Shown here in pieces: positions 6,344 to 7,197 of a DNA stretch of 7,197 bases; within the stretch, counting starts at the first letter, position 1; each line of letters opens with the position of its first letter. This stretch comes from MGIIb-O5 sp036154155. GTDB taxonomy: Archaea; Thermoplasmatota; Poseidoniia; Poseidoniales; Thalassarchaeaceae. Where the stretch lies: contig JAYZLP010000032.1 in NCBI GenBank assembly GCA_036154155.1, positions 1-7,197 on the forward strand, in the 5' to 3' direction. The notes beneath the pieces were generated by a model that was not told the origin of the DNA, made no database searches, and saw only the letters and a program-made list of their open reading frames with translations. The position numbers and the translations under genes were made by a program.

Positions 6344-7197
6344 TCAGAATTCTCTCTCGGAAGAAACGAACCTGTGGGCCTTGTTGGCGACGTCAATGAT
6401 TTCCGAGTGGACTGACGCCCTTCCCTGCTCTAGAATCCTTACTCCCTCGGTCCTACCACTGCAAACGCCCGTTCCTATGAAAAGAGAATCCTCGGAAGAA
6501 CAGAGTTCGTCCCTGTCCCAGACCCTCTCTATGTCTCCATCTATCATCCTCTCTGCTCGCTCCCTGTGTCCTTCATTCTTGAACACCAGCCTACCCTCAA
6601 ATGGAGCGTCCAGTCCCCTAAGAGCAGTGGCTGTGATGACTCCCTCGGGCGCTGCCCCTATCCCCATCAGCATGTCTATTTTAGACCCCGGGTCTGCAGC
6701 GTTAAGTGCTGCTGAAACATCCCCGTCCCCAATGAGAATTACATTTACAGAATGGGCCTTCAGATCGCTCACTAGCCGATCGTGCCTAGGTCGGTCCATG
6801 GCAACTACATTCAGTTCATCGGGACGTTTGCCCAAAGCGGCGCATGCTGCTTCTACGTTGTATGATACGTCGGCCTCCAAACTAATTTCTCCATTGAGTT
6901 CGGACGGTCCGGCTATCTTGTCCATGTAGCAGTCCGGGGCATGCAGTAGGGCCCCTCGAGGGGCCGCAGCGAGAACGGCCATCGCATTTGGGAGGTCCTT
7001 AGCTACGTGATTTGTGCATTCAAGTGGATCCACGGCTATGTCTATTCTCGGAGCGTTAGGATTCCCCTGCATTGATCCGAGGGGCTCCCCTATCCACAAC
7101 ATCGGGGCATCGTCCCTCTCGCCTTCCCCTATAGCGACTCTGCCGTCAAATGGAACTTTGTCGAACACTGCCCTCATCGCTTCAACGGCAGCTCCAT
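6344..7197 (-). CDS. glpX: Class II fructose-1,6-bisphosphatase (GlpX type), 5'-truncated by the window edge
   Basis: This enzyme hydrolyses fructose 1,6-bisphosphate to fructose 6-phosphate, the committed step of gluconeogenesis, using divalent metal. 283 residues are visible. The frame stays open through GAAVEA before MRAVFDK to the window end, so the Met at 7177 is internal; about 35 N-terminal residues are probably missing compared with the family. Recognisable blocks in order are VAIGEGERDDAPMLWIGE, IDIAVDPLE (metal ligands Asp and Glu), LPNAMAVLA, HAPDCYMDKIAGP, MDRPRHDRLV, IGDGDVSAAL, MGIGAAPEGV with a further metal-binding Glu, and FIGTGVCSG. The usual Gly after DPLE is Cys here (DPLECTN), and the usual DMYM is DCYM. 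Both lie at or near the active site, but the ligands themselves are intact. It is followed by the aldolase, the enzyme immediately before it in gluconeogenesis, so co-transcription is likely. Confidence 0.93.
   Translation of the reverse strand, partial: GAAVEAMRAVFDKVPFDGRVAIGEGERDDAPMLWIGEPLGSMQGNPNAPRIDIAVDPLECTNHVAKDLPNAMAVLAAAPRGALLHAPDCYMDKIAGPSELNGEISLEADVSYNVEAACAALGKRPDELNVVAMDRPRHDRLVSDLKAHSVNVILIGDGDVSAALNAADPGSKIDMLMGIGAAPEGVITATALRGLDAPFEGRLVFKNEGHRERAERMIDGDIERVWDRDELCSSEDSLFIGTGVCSGRTEGVRILEQGRASVHSEIIDVANKAHRFVSSEREF

Noticed and set aside
6303..6929. 208-codon + strand frame opposite the bisphosphatase
   Set aside because: It is antisense to clearly conserved GlpX motifs, is Ser/Pro/Leu-rich, and is a shadow of the real gene.
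1..7197. Mobile elements, CRISPR array, tRNA genes
   Set aside because: I saw no transposase or integrase motifs, no regularly spaced repeats with unique spacers, and no tRNA-like cloverleaf with the conserved T-loop sequence.

Overview
The window looks like chromosomal DNA of a euryarchaeon, most plausibly an uncultured marine lineage of the Poseidoniales (Marine Group II) kind. The strongest evidence is a CoA biosynthesis protein built from two typically archaeal halves: an archaeal-type phosphopantetheine adenylyltransferase and a DUF359 GTP-dependent dephospho-CoA kinase. Other support comes from TATA-like boxes and several small winged-helix proteins. The lineage is an inference from gene content, because no rRNA gene is present.

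Layout from left to right. The left edge holds the 3' part of an unknown multi-pass membrane protein (+ strand). It converges on, and overlaps by four bases, the fused CoA synthesis gene (- strand, about 424-1443). About 370 bases follow without a credible protein gene. Their core (about 1487-1807) is GC-rich (about 63%) and full of short perfect hairpins, and I read it as an unidentified structured RNA, more likely transcribed on the - strand. Next is a very large - strand gene (875 codons) with an N-terminal winged-helix DNA-binding domain and a long C-terminal region I cannot assign.

The large gene is divergent from two small + strand genes (about 4703-5232) that encode tandem paralogous winged-helix-like proteins. 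The AT-rich 254-base region between them carries a TATA box for the large gene, a weaker one for the small genes, and three copies of the 9-mer GTAACTAAA, two of them forming part of an exact 12-base inverted repeat. This looks like a shared regulatory region.

The right end is central carbon metabolism on the - strand. A class II (GlpX-type) fructose-1,6-bisphosphatase, cut by the window edge, is followed 44 bases later by a class I, eukaryote/bacterial-type fructose-bisphosphate aldolase. These are consecutive gluconeogenic enzymes and probably form one transcription unit. I see no mobile element, CRISPR array, tRNA or rRNA.
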